A DNA stretch of 64,000 nt from an uncultured Bacteroidales bacterium (GTDB lineage: Bacteria > Bacteroidota > Bacteroidia > Bacteroidales > Paludibacteraceae): assembly GCA_902798965.1 (NCBI GenBank), contig CADBYS010000002.1, forward strand, positions 62,001 through 126,000. The letters run 5' to 3'. Both the position numbers and the translations under genes were made by a program. Positions 25,916 to 34,301 of this stretch are shown here, one piece after another (the first letter of the stretch is position 1; each line of letters starts with the position of its first letter). The notes beneath the pieces are model-generated. The model saw only the letters and a program-made list of their open reading frames with translations. It had not been told where the DNA came from and did no database searches.

Positions 25916-26377
25916 ATGGAATACAACAATTACAAAACCGTGTCGGTGAGCAAGGAAGCTGCTCGTGACCTCAAGCGTTGGGTCGTTATCGATGCGAAGG
26001 ACCAGATTCTTGGTCGTATGTGCACGAAGGTGGCTAACCTCCTGCGTGGCAAGTACAAACCTCAGTTCACACCGAATGTGGATTGCGGTGACAACGTGAT
26101 TATCATCAATGCCGATCAGGTACGCATGACGGGTAACAAGTGGACCGACCGCGTATATGTTCGCTACACAGGTTTCCCGGGCGGACAACGTGAGTTCACC
26201 CCGCAAGATCTGATGAACAAGGGCGCTGACAAGCTCATTCGCAAAGTCGTTAAGGGCATGCTGCCCAAGAACCGTCTGGGCGACAAGCTCATTGGCAACC
26301 TCTATGTATTTGCCGGTGCAGAGCACGACAAGCAAGCTCAACAACCTGTAGTAATTGACATTAACACCCTTAAATAA
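25916..26377 (+). CDS. rplM: 50S ribosomal protein L13
   Basis: L13 is an early-assembling large-subunit protein. The 153-residue product carries the family segments VVIDAKDQILGRMCTKVANL and the central DCGDNVIIINADQVRMTGNK, and a Bacteroidota-type C-terminus. rpsI follows eight bases later, the usual rplM-rpsI pairing. It has a promoter and a structured leader upstream. Confidence 0.99.
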   Translation: MEYNNYKTVSVSKEAARDLKRWVVIDAKDQILGRMCTKVANLLRGKYKPQFTPNVDCGDNVIIINADQVRMTGNKWTDRVYVRYTGFPGGQREFTPQDLMNKGADKLIRKVVKGMLPKNRLGDKLIGNLYVFAGAEHDKQAQQPVVIDINTLK

Positions 26378-26385
26378 TCGAGACA

Positions 26386-26772
26386 ATGGAAGTAATCAAT
26401 GCATTAGGCCGTCGTAAGGCCGCTGTGGCACGCGTATATGTAAAAGAAGGTGCCGGACAAATCACGATCAATGGTCGTGACCTCAATGTTTATTTCCCCT
26501 CTTCGATTCTCCAATACGTGGTTAAGCAACCGCTGGAGAAGCTGGGTGTGGCTGAGAAGTACGATATCAAGGCTAATCTTGACGGTGGCGGATTCAAGGG
26601 CCAGGCTGAGGCACTGCGTCTCGCAATTGCCCGCGCACTCGTTAAGATCAATCCTGAAGACAAGAGCGCACTGAAGGCTGAAGGCTTCATGACGCGTGAT
26701 GCCCGTGAGGTAGAGCGTAAGAAACCGGGTCAACCCAAAGCTCGTCGTCACTTCCAGTTCAGTAAACGTTAA
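26386..26772 (+). CDS. rpsI: 30S ribosomal protein S9
   Basis: The 128-residue product starts MEVINALGRRKAAVARVYVK and ends KARRHFQFSKR, the basic tail that contacts P-site tRNA. GQAEALRLAIARAL is the conserved helix. It is co-transcribed with rplM; a stable hairpin follows before rpsB. Confidence 0.99.
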   Translation: MEVINALGRRKAAVARVYVKEGAGQITINGRDLNVYFPSSILQYVVKQPLEKLGVAEKYDIKANLDGGGFKGQAEALRLAIARALVKINPEDKSALKAEGFMTRDAREVERKKPGQPKARRHFQFSKR

Positions 26773-26778
26773 TATCCA

Positions 26779-26815
26779 AATCTTGGGGATTGGCATGCGC
26801 CACTACCCCAAGATT
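26779..26815 (+). terminator. Stable hairpin between rpsI and rpsB (attenuator or rpsB leader)
   Basis: AATCTTGGGG (26779-26788) pairs perfectly with CCCCAAGATT (26806-26815). The T-tract downstream is poor, so it may attenuate or process the transcript rather than end it. Confidence 0.6.
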
Positions 26816-26890
26816 GCCGCATAACGCTTTTCTCTGCGCGATGCGGTCGAGGATTAATAATTTAACATTATTCAAAACAAATCAAATTAA

Positions 26891-27736
26891 ATGAGAACTA
26901 ATTTCGACCAACTGCTTGAGGCAGGTTGCCACTTTGGTCACCTCAAGCGCAAATGGAATCCGGCCATGGCTCCTTATATATATATGGAGCGTAACGGTAT
27001 CCACATCATCGACCTCAACAAGACTGCCATCAAGATCGAGGAGGCTGCTGAGGCTCTGAAGAACATCGCCCGTTCGGGACGTAAGATTCTGTTCGTAAGC
27101 ACCAAGAAACAAGGCCAGGAGATCATCGCCGCCAAGGCACAGGAGATCGGTATGCCTTACATCACCGAGCGTTGGGCAGGTGGTATGCTTACTAACTTCC
27201 CTACTATCCGCAAGGCTGTGAAGAAAATGAGCCAGATCGACAAGATGATGACCGACGGCACGTTCGACAACGTATCGAAGCGTGAGAAACTGCAGATCAC
27301 CCGTCAGCGTGAGAAGCTCGAGAAGAACCTCGGTTCGATCGTTGACCTGACCCGTCTGCCGAGCGCACTGTTCGTTGTTGACGTAATGAAAGAGCATATT
27401 GCTGTAGCAGAGGCTAACCGTCTGGGTATTCCCGTATTCGGCATTGTTGATACCAACTCCGATCCTAACCCCATCGATTTCGTTATCCCTGCCAACGACG
27501 ACGCTTCGAAGTCCATCGAGGTTATCGTAAACGCTGTTTGCGATGCTATTAAGGAAGGTCTGGAAGAGCGCAAGGTTGAGAAGGCTGACGAGGATGCTGC
27601 TGCCGCACAGGCTAATGCTGAAGCTCCTGCTCCCCGCGAGCGTCGCACACGCGTACGCAAAGCCTCTAAATCAGAAGAGGCTGAGAAGGTAGCCGAGGCC
27701 AAGGCTGAAGCTCCCGCCGAGGACGCTGCAGAGTAA
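26891..27736 (+). CDS. rpsB: 30S ribosomal protein S2
   Basis: The 281-residue product begins MRTNFDQLLEAGCHFGHLKR and contains the family segments RKILFVSTKKQGQEII, ERWAGGMLTNF and GIPVFGIVDTNSDPN. Residues from about 230 form an Ala/Glu/Lys-rich extension (long runs of EA and AE codons), longer than in E. coli but common in this phylum. It is followed by tsf, as in most bacteria. Confidence 0.99.
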   Translation: MRTNFDQLLEAGCHFGHLKRKWNPAMAPYIYMERNGIHIIDLNKTAIKIEEAAEALKNIARSGRKILFVSTKKQGQEIIAAKAQEIGMPYITERWAGGMLTNFPTIRKAVKKMSQIDKMMTDGTFDNVSKREKLQITRQREKLEKNLGSIVDLTRLPSALFVVDVMKEHIAVAEANRLGIPVFGIVDTNSDPNPIDFVIPANDDASKSIEVIVNAVCDAIKEGLEERKVEKADEDAAAAQANAEAPAPRERRTRVRKASKSEEAEKVAEAKAEAPAEDAAE

Positions 27737-27744
27737 TTAATTTG

Positions 27745-27779
27745 GATTAAAGAACAAGGATTAAGGAATAAAGACTTAA
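27745..27779. repeat. Heptamer array between rpsB and tsf
   Basis: The units are GATTAAA, GAACAAG, GATTAAG, GAATAAA and GACTTAA. A partly complementary array, reading GTCCTTACTCCTTATTCC, lies at about 27825-27842. The two could fold into a long imperfect hairpin just before tsf. Confidence 0.65.
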
Positions 27780-27859
27780 ATGCATTCGACTTGAGTAACT
27801 TATCTTTACTCTTTTAGCGAAGCGGTCCTTACTCCTTATTCCAAAAAATCATTGAAACA

Positions 27860-28846
27860 ATGGCTGTAACATTAGCTGATATCAAAAAATTGCGCGACAT
27901 CACGGGTGCCGGCATGATGGACGTAAAGAAAGCCCTGGAGGAGGCTAACGGTGACTTCGAGATTGCCAAGGATCTGCTGCGTAAGCGTGGTCAGGCTATT
28001 GCTGCCAAGCGTTCGGAGCGTGAGGCTTCGGAAGGTGCTGTATTCGCCAAGGCTGAGAATGGCTTCGGCTGTATCGTAGGCGTGAAGTGCGAAACGGACT
28101 TCGTAGCCAAGAATGCTGACTTCGTAGGCATGGTTAAGCTCATCCTGGATGCTGCTTTCACCAACCGTCCGGCTAACCTCGAAGAGCTCAAGGCACTGAA
28201 GATCGGTGACTTCACCGCTCATGACCTCGTAACAGAGCGTTCGGGTGTTACCGGTGAGAAGATGGAACTCAGCGACTACACCTTCCTCGAGGGTGATGTA
28301 GTTGACGCATACAACCACCTGGGTAACAAACTCTCCTCGCTCGTAGCTGCTAACGCAGGTGCCGATCACGAGACCGTTCACGGTATATCGATGCAGGTTG
28401 CCGCTATGGCTCCTATCGCCCTTGACGCTGATCATGTGGCAGAGGAAGTTAAGGCAAAAGAGCTTGCTGTAGCTATCGAGAAGACCAAACAGGACGAGAT
28501 CAACAAAGCCGTTGAGCAAGAGCTCCGCAAGGCAGGTCTGAACCCCGCTCACTGCGACAGCGACGATCATATCGCTTCCAACACCGCTAAGGGTTGGCTC
28601 ACAGAGGAGCAGGCTGAGATCGCTCGCGGTATCCGCGCTAACGTACCCGCACAGGCTGAGGCTAACCTCAATATGAAGAAGATTGAGATGATCGCCCAAG
28701 GCCGTCTGGGTAAGTTCCTCAAGGAGAGCACGCTTGTTGAGCAGGCTTACATCATGAGCGAAAGCAAGGAACTGGTGAAGGACGTTCTGAAGAAGCAGAA
28801 TGTCATCATCAAGGACTTCCGCCGCATCACGCTCAATCAGGAGTAA
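27860..28846 (+). CDS. tsf: Translation elongation factor Ts
   Basis: EF-Ts recycles EF-Tu by releasing GDP. The 328-residue product has the N-terminal UBA-like LRDITGAGMMDVKKALEEANGDFE and the core contact motif KCETDFVAKN. Two subdomains follow, with IALDADHVAEEV and a C-terminal NVIIKDFRRITL. It is the last gene of the ribosomal cluster and ends at a terminator. Confidence 0.99.
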   Translation: MAVTLADIKKLRDITGAGMMDVKKALEEANGDFEIAKDLLRKRGQAIAAKRSEREASEGAVFAKAENGFGCIVGVKCETDFVAKNADFVGMVKLILDAAFTNRPANLEELKALKIGDFTAHDLVTERSGVTGEKMELSDYTFLEGDVVDAYNHLGNKLSSLVAANAGADHETVHGISMQVAAMAPIALDADHVAEEVKAKELAVAIEKTKQDEINKAVEQELRKAGLNPAHCDSDDHIASNTAKGWLTEEQAEIARGIRANVPAQAEANLNMKKIEMIAQGRLGKFLKESTLVEQAYIMSESKELVKDVLKKQNVIIKDFRRITLNQE

Positions 28847-28881
28847 GAAGATTTCGGATCCTTGGAATCCTGTCTCATAAC

Positions 28882-28916
28882 AATCAGCCTCGCAGTAGCG
28901 GGGCTGATTTGTTTTG
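28882..28916 (+). terminator. Rho-independent terminator after tsf
   Basis: ATCAGCCTCGC (28883-28893) pairs with GCGGGGCTGAT (28898-28908), one G-U pair, loop AGTA, followed by TTGTTTTG. Confidence 0.85.
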
Positions 28917-29188
28917 CTCCGGTATTCAACTTTCTCGTATGTTCCGTGTACTTTTCGTGCTCTTCCGTGTTCATTTATTTTCGAAGCATCTCAATGACCA
29001 TTTTTCCGCATGTTGGGAACTTTTATCGTACACGATTTACAGTAATCGGCTGAATCCGGTTAGTTTGTGAGCAGAGACAAGTCTGGTGAAAAATTTTGAA
29101 ATTTTTTTGAAATTTTAGCCTAAAAAATGCCCAAAATATAACAAAAATGATGATAATTGCAGAAAAAGTTCACTTTTTTGCAAAAAAA
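28917..29188. other. AT-rich intergenic stretch without recognisable gene
   Basis: The second half consists largely of A and T runs (29090-29188). I see no conserved ORF, RNA or long repeat. It separates the housekeeping block from the polysaccharide locus. Confidence 0.6.
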
Positions 29189-29220
29189 TTTGCTTTTTTG
29201 AAAAAAAAGTTGTAACTTTG
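29189..29220 (+). promoter_or_regulatory. Promoter at the head of the polysaccharide locus
   Basis: TTTG (29189-29192), 20 bases, TAACTTTG (29213-29220). No flanking inverted repeats of the invertible-promoter kind were found near it, so it appears fixed. Confidence 0.8.
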
Positions 29221-29274
29221 TGCGCTAATAGTAAAATGCAAAATAAAGTGAGAAATTTTTACCTCTATCGAAAT

Positions 29275-30462
29275 ATGAAAAAGTGTATGTGTGCGCTGTG
29301 CGCATTCGTAATGTGTGTGTTGCCGATGGTAGCGCAAGAAAGTCCGAGTATGGACGAGAATATGGACTCTATCCGTGTGTCGTATGTCCCCAACCGCTTC
29401 GCCGATAACTGGGAGTTATCCATTGCCGGTGGTGTGAGTGTGTTGTTTGACGGGTTTAGATACGATCCAGCTCTCATGACAAATGGAAGTGCGTACGATG
29501 CATTAGGCGGAGTGGCTGAGATTGCGGCTACAAAATGGTTTAATCCATATGTGGCTGCGCGAATAGGCTGGATGTCCGGCTATTTGCCTTATCAGCGTCC
29601 AAATTCTGCTACGGACTTGTCCTATTGGCATAATTATGCTCATGTGGATATGTTATGGGATTGGACTACCCAATTTGGAGGTTATAAGCCCGGTAGAAAG
29701 TATGATGCTGTGCCGTATCTGCATGTCGGAGTTGTTGGTAATCCTGGATACAATATGATGATGGGAGGCGGTATTGGTTTCTTGAATCGTTTCCATCTTG
29801 GTGACAGATGGTTGATTAATCTGGATTTGCGTGCTATGGCAACGTCGGCTCGTAAGTTTGGTATGCCGGCCGGTACTTCTATAGAAGTAAATGCTTTACT
29901 TGGTGTAAGTTACCGTTTTAATGAGCGTGGCTGGAAGAAGAAGATGTACAATCCATATGGTCCCGAAGTACGTCGCTTGACTGATGAGAACAAGGATCTG
30001 CTGCATCAGTTGGATGAGGCTCGCATGAAGAACGACGAATTGGCTCGCAAGGCGGCACTTGCTCAGGAGGAGAAACATGTGAAGGAACAGATTACGAAGG
30101 AAGTATTTCATGGCCTGCCTGATACGATGGCGATGGCAGTATATTATGCTATCAACTCCACGACCTTGTCATCGTACGAGCAAGCTCACTTGCGTACGTA
30201 CCTGCGCTTGATCGAATTGAACGACCCTGAGCATGCGCATCGCTATGTGGTTGTAGGTACGGCGGATCAAGGTACCGGTTCATTGGCAACGAACGAGCGT
30301 ATATCTAAGGAACGTGCCGAAGCCATCAAGCAAGTGCTGATGGATAATGGCGTGAAGGAAGGACAGATTGAGGTGCGTGCGGAGATCGTGAAAGGTGGCG
30401 ATGCCAAGATGGCACGTGCCTCGCACGTAATCATGTATCCGCTGCCGAAGGAAGAGAAGTGA
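29275..30462 (+). CDS. OmpA-like outer-membrane protein at the start of the capsule/O-antigen locus
   Basis: The ATG at 29275 is chosen because the promoter -7 box ends at 29220 and a signal peptide (MKKCMCALCAFVMCVLPMVAQ) starts here. The 395-residue product has a beta-barrel-like domain (about 20-225), a short coiled coil (about 235-275, ENKDLLHQLDEARMKNDELA) and an OmpA-like C-terminal domain (about 280-390, with NERISKERAEAIKQVL). It precedes the Wza-like and Wzc-like genes and may anchor or support the export machine. Similar proteins head polysaccharide loci in Bacteroidales. The exact role is not known. Confidence 0.85.
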   Translation: MKKCMCALCAFVMCVLPMVAQESPSMDENMDSIRVSYVPNRFADNWELSIAGGVSVLFDGFRYDPALMTNGSAYDALGGVAEIAATKWFNPYVAARIGWMSGYLPYQRPNSATDLSYWHNYAHVDMLWDWTTQFGGYKPGRKYDAVPYLHVGVVGNPGYNMMMGGGIGFLNRFHLGDRWLINLDLRAMATSARKFGMPAGTSIEVNALLGVSYRFNERGWKKKMYNPYGPEVRRLTDENKDLLHQLDEARMKNDELARKAALAQEEKHVKEQITKEVFHGLPDTMAMAVYYAINSTTLSSYEQAHLRTYLRLIELNDPEHAHRYVVVGTADQGTGSLATNERISKERAEAIKQVLMDNGVKEGQIEVRAEIVKGGDAKMARASHVIMYPLPKEEK

Positions 30463-30502
30463 TGAGCTTATGTTAGATGCTTGTAAAGCAAATTATAGTT
30501 TA

Positions 30503-31336
30503 ATGAGACGAATATATATCGTTATATTGATATTGTGTGGCATGATAGGCACGTCGTGCATCTCGCAAAAGAAGTTATCCTATTTGCGTGATGTGACTGA
30601 AGCATCAGCTGACTCAATTAACCAGACCTATACACCACAGGAAGAGAACTATATCACAAGAGGTGACATATTGTCAATTTTGGTGAACGCTTTGGATATA
30701 GAAGCTGTGCAAGCATTCAATATGCCGTTAGCTAATATACAACGTTTGGGGTCGCGTCAGGTGAATGCATCTAGTGGCGGTGGATCTTTGCAGGGGTATA
30801 AAGTGGATCCCGATGGAAATATTGATTTTCCTGTGTTAGGAACGTTGCATGTGGAAGGAATGACAACATCTGAATTGAAGGATACACTAACGCATCTCAT
30901 ATCTCAATCAGTTAATGATCCGATAATCAATATTAGTTTTCTAAATTTTTCAATTACAGTTTTGGGAGAGGTGAAAAATCCCGGTCGACATAGTGTGAGT
31001 AGACAAGGGATGAGCATTTTTGAGGCCATTGGCACTGCTGGAGACATGACGATATATGGTAAACGTAATAACGTTCTTGTTGTTCGTGAAGATAAAGGAA
31101 AACTTGAGTTTGCGCGACTGAATTTGAATGACCAATCTATTTTTTCTTCGCCATATTATCACATTCGTCAAAATGATGTGATATATGTTGAGCCAAATAC
31201 GGCTCGCTCGATTTCTTCCCAAAATATACCATTCTATTTGTCGTTAGTTACTACTTTAGGTTCAATGGCCACAGTCATAGTGTCCCTTTATACGAACGCT
31301 CTAACTATACAGTCTAAAGGAACGGGAAGTAAATAG
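30503..31336 (+). CDS. Polysaccharide export lipoprotein (Wza/outer-membrane polysaccharide exporter family)
   Basis: The start at 30503 gives a lipoprotein signal (MRRIYIVILILCGMIGTSC); the frame extends upstream to 30470 without a better start. The 277-residue product has a Poly_export domain (about 45-145: RGDILSILV, YKVDPDGNIDFPVLG) and a SLBB domain (about 150-215: VLGEVKNPGRHSV, MSIFEAIGTAGD). The hydrophobic C-terminus (about 240-265) is typical of Bacteroidota Wza-like proteins. It should form the outer-membrane channel partnered with the Wzc-like kinase encoded next, 34 bases downstream. Confidence 0.93.
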   Translation: MRRIYIVILILCGMIGTSCISQKKLSYLRDVTEASADSINQTYTPQEENYITRGDILSILVNALDIEAVQAFNMPLANIQRLGSRQVNASSGGGSLQGYKVDPDGNIDFPVLGTLHVEGMTTSELKDTLTHLISQSVNDPIINISFLNFSITVLGEVKNPGRHSVSRQGMSIFEAIGTAGDMTIYGKRNNVLVVREDKGKLEFARLNLNDQSIFSSPYYHIRQNDVIYVEPNTARSISSQNIPFYLSLVTTLGSMATVIVSLYTNALTIQSKGTGSK

Positions 31337-31370
31337 AATAACAAATAAATCCGAGCATATCATAAATTAT

Positions 31371-33734
31371 ATGACTCAACAAGTAAAACAGCAAGATCTC
31401 CAGGAGTTTGATTATGTCAAACTATTTTTTCATTGCATTCATTATTGGTATTGGTTTGTGTTGTGTATAGCCGTGAGCATTTGTCTCGTAGCGTTATATA
31501 TGCAATATACTACAAATGTGTATTCTGTTGCCTCTACTATTATGATTCGAACGGATAATAATATGTCTCGTTCGTCACTGCAAGCTGATATGATGGAGTT
31601 GATGGGGTATCAGTCAAGTAAAATAATTGGTGATGAAGTCCAGATAATGACATCTCATAGCATTATGGAACAGGCTGTTAGAGAGTTAGGACTTCAGACC
31701 GAATATCGTAAGAAAGTAGGTTTGCGCTGGGTAGGTCAGTATCCTAAAGCAGATGTAATACTGACGTTTCAGCCCGGTGTATTAGATACCATAAGGCAGC
31801 TCGATGTCCAGATAGAGCGCACAGAGAAAGAATATATTATAGGATTAGATTATCGAAAAGTGAAGCAGGAAATTCACGCTCAGCAGATTAATGATCCGAT
31901 TTTGACAAATGCCGGCTTGTTAACATTCAACGAGATTAGAGCATTAAAGGTGGGGGACAAGGTTAGAATGATAACTTATCCCGTTGCAGCGTGTGCAAAT
32001 GCGATGTTAGCAGTTATGTCGTGTCACCAGACAAAGAAAGAAAGTAATGTGATTTTAATTGCAATGCGTAGCGATATGCCAATGCGTGCAAAAGACGTGA
32101 TAAACAAGGTTGTTGAATTGTACAATCTTGATGCTGTCGTTGACAAAAATATTATGGCTACTAATACTGCTAATTTTATTAATGAACGTTTGCAGATTGT
32201 AGAAGGTGAACTTGGTGAGGTCGAAAATGCCGTGGAGGCATATATGAAAGAAAATGGTCTAACGGATATCTCGCAGGAGCTGCGTATAGCATTGGCTAAT
32301 CAGAATGTGTATCAAAAAGAATTGGCAGATGTGGAGACGCAAATCAGTCTTTTGGATTTTCTCGCAGACTATTTGAATGACGAGAAGAATGCTGATGCTT
32401 TGATACCTTCTAATCTCGGCGTGAAGGATGCAGCCCTTCAAAAATTGATAGGAGAGTATAATGCACTGGTTCTCCAACAAATGAAGATAGCTCGCAGCGT
32501 AACAGAACAGAATCCTACCTATATTCAAACCGTGGAACAAATGGAATCTTTACGTGCTGCTATATTGAATTCGTTGAAGAATATTCGTCAAGGCTTGCAA
32601 ATCCAGAAATCTGATTTGGTAAATAGAGATCGTGCCTACACCTCGCAAATATATGATGTCCCGGAGCGCGAACGCAAATATGTGGAGATCAAGCGGCAGC
32701 AGGAAATAAAAGAAAAATTATATATATACCTATATCAGAAGCGTGAGGAGAATGCATTAACGCTTGCATCTACTGTAATGCCGGCGAAAACTATTGATGC
32801 ACCGATTATTTCCGGTCCGATTGCACCAAGAAAGAATCGTATAATTCTTATTGCTATTGCAATTGGTCTCAGTTTGCCTTTCTTAATCATCTTCCTCATG
32901 GATTATCTCAACGATGAGGTAAAAGACTTGCGTGAGTTCCAATCGGTAGTGAAAGCACCGTTCTTGGGGCATGTGCTGTATATGCCGTCGGACAAGGTGG
33001 TAGCAGTTGATTCGCATGACAGCTCTGCACAAGCGGAGTTATTCCGAACCATACGAACTAATCTCCGCTTTATGCTACCGGATAAGCAGTCGCCGATACT
33101 ATTGGTTACGTCTGCACTAAATGGCGAAGGTAAGTCGTATGTAGCCATCAATGTGGCAGCATCTTTGGCGCTATTGAAAAAGAAAGTGGTGTTGGTTGGT
33201 TTGGATATCCGCAAACCGACCCTCGCGCAGTACCTGCATATTGACTTCAAGGGACACCTTACATCGTATCTGCTGGATGCTACTATCCCTATGGATGACC
33301 TGATTATCCCGTCCGGTGTGGTGGATAACTTGGATATTATTCCATCTGGTGCCATTCCTCCTAACCCGGGTGAATTGATACAATCCCCGCGCATGGAGAA
33401 CCTGTTTAATGAGCTCAAGTTGCGTTACGACTATATCGTTGTGGATACATCGCCATTGTACCTCGTATCGGATACCTTCCATTTGGATAAGTATGCCGAT
33501 ATGACCATCTTCGTAACGCGCGCGAACTATATATCGCGCGAAATGCTGCCGTACATACAAAACATTTATGAGGAGAAGAAGATGCATAACATGGCTTGCA
33601 TCCTCAATGCCTCAACCGGTGGCAAGCGCGGATATGGTTATGGTCGTTACGGTTACGGTCGTTACGGTTACGGTCGCTACGGTTATGGCCGCTACGGCTA
33701 TGGCTATTATGGCGAAAAACAAAAAGATGCATAG
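31371..33734 (+). CDS. Wzc-like chain-length determinant and tyrosine autokinase with Tyr-repeat tail
   Basis: The 787-residue product fuses a Wzz-type periplasmic domain with a cytoplasmic BY-kinase. Membrane helices lie at about 24-45 and 485-505, with coiled-coil segments between (about 270-420). The kinase has Walker A ALNGEGKS near 582, Walker A' VVLVGLDIRKPT and Walker B YDYIVVDTSP. The tail from about 753 repeats RYGYG five times and ends GYYGEKQKDA, giving a dense Tyr cluster for autophosphorylation. It controls polymer length and export together with the Wza-like protein. Confidence 0.95.
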   Translation: MTQQVKQQDLQEFDYVKLFFHCIHYWYWFVLCIAVSICLVALYMQYTTNVYSVASTIMIRTDNNMSRSSLQADMMELMGYQSSKIIGDEVQIMTSHSIMEQAVRELGLQTEYRKKVGLRWVGQYPKADVILTFQPGVLDTIRQLDVQIERTEKEYIIGLDYRKVKQEIHAQQINDPILTNAGLLTFNEIRALKVGDKVRMITYPVAACANAMLAVMSCHQTKKESNVILIAMRSDMPMRAKDVINKVVELYNLDAVVDKNIMATNTANFINERLQIVEGELGEVENAVEAYMKENGLTDISQELRIALANQNVYQKELADVETQISLLDFLADYLNDEKNADALIPSNLGVKDAALQKLIGEYNALVLQQMKIARSVTEQNPTYIQTVEQMESLRAAILNSLKNIRQGLQIQKSDLVNRDRAYTSQIYDVPERERKYVEIKRQQEIKEKLYIYLYQKREENALTLASTVMPAKTIDAPIISGPIAPRKNRIILIAIAIGLSLPFLIIFLMDYLNDEVKDLREFQSVVKAPFLGHVLYMPSDKVVAVDSHDSSAQAELFRTIRTNLRFMLPDKQSPILLVTSALNGEGKSYVAINVAASLALLKKKVVLVGLDIRKPTLAQYLHIDFKGHLTSYLLDATIPMDDLIIPSGVVDNLDIIPSGAIPPNPGELIQSPRMENLFNELKLRYDYIVVDTSPLYLVSDTFHLDKYADMTIFVTRANYISREMLPYIQNIYEEKKMHNMACILNASTGGKRGYGYGRYGYGRYGYGRYGYGRYGYGYYGEKQKDA
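33630..33713 (+). repeat. 15-bp tandem coding repeats for the RYGYG tail of the Wzc-like kinase
   Basis: Five 15-bp units run from 33630 to 33704. Two are identical (CGTTACGGTTACGGT) and the others differ at third positions. Copy number changes would alter the Tyr count without a frameshift. Confidence 0.9.
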
Positions 33735-33828
33735 CAGATTGTTATGCTCTGTGTCAACAAATAAAGGATACGTTTCACTTGCTGTGGAAACGAGCGAACA
33801 TTGAAGTTTTTTAATAAAGGATTTTTTA

Positions 33829-34242
33829 GTAAATCAAAAATGCGGCGACCGGCTGTCTGATGACAGCCCCATGAATACTGCTGAGTAGCTACCCGTAAGT
33901 AAACTTCCGGCCTCCACTCATCATCATTCATTTGGCTGGTTCTGCAAACCACCCCGGTCGCCTTACAAAAATATGAAAAAATACCAAAAATATCCATTGA
34001 ATTAGTTTAATTCGGTTAATTAGTGAACAATAGTTAATCATTGTGATAGTTAGCCGCATGGATTTTTGGCATTTTTTTAGATTTTTTTCAAGCAGCCGTT
34101 CAGTCAGGCTTATCAAAGGCTGACGGACATGAGCGGAGGATTTTGTTGGAGCGTTGAATTCATTCAAAAGATCCGACAAAAGACTACGATTGTACGGCGG
34201 CTTGAAGCATTCAAGGCGATACGGCTGCTATTTTTGATTTAC
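33829..34242. repeat. Structured repeat unit 0: outer and inner inverted repeats with two multi-hairpin arms
   Basis: The outer inverted repeat is perfect over 13 bp (GTAAATCAAAAAT 33829-33841, ATTTTTGATTTAC 34230-34242). The left arm closes with GGCGACCGG/CCGGTCGCC (33844-33852, 33954-33962) and holds the hairpin GGCTGTC-TGAT-GACAGCC. The inner inverted repeat pairs CCAAAAATATCCAT (33984-33997) with ATGGATTTTTGG (34058-34069). The right arm closes with GCAGCCGT/ACGGCTGC (34092-34099, 34221-34228) and contains several more stems. There is no ORF inside. It shares architecture, not sequence, with the units at 35737 and 36938. Confidence 0.8.
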
Positions 34243-34301
34243 CTAAAACCATTACAAAAAAGCGGAAATATAGAAGATACATATAATAAAAATACAGTAG
34301 A

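Noticed and set aside
29100..29275. Possible invertible promoter at the head of the polysaccharide locus
   Set aside because: Phase-variable capsule promoters in Bacteroides are flanked by inverted repeats of about 20 bp. I found none around 29189-29220, and no adjacent recombinase gene.
33630..33713. CRISPR-like array at the end of the Wzc-like gene
   Set aside because: The 15-bp repeats are contiguous, in frame and encode RYGYG; there are no spacers. No CRISPR array or cas gene was seen in the window.
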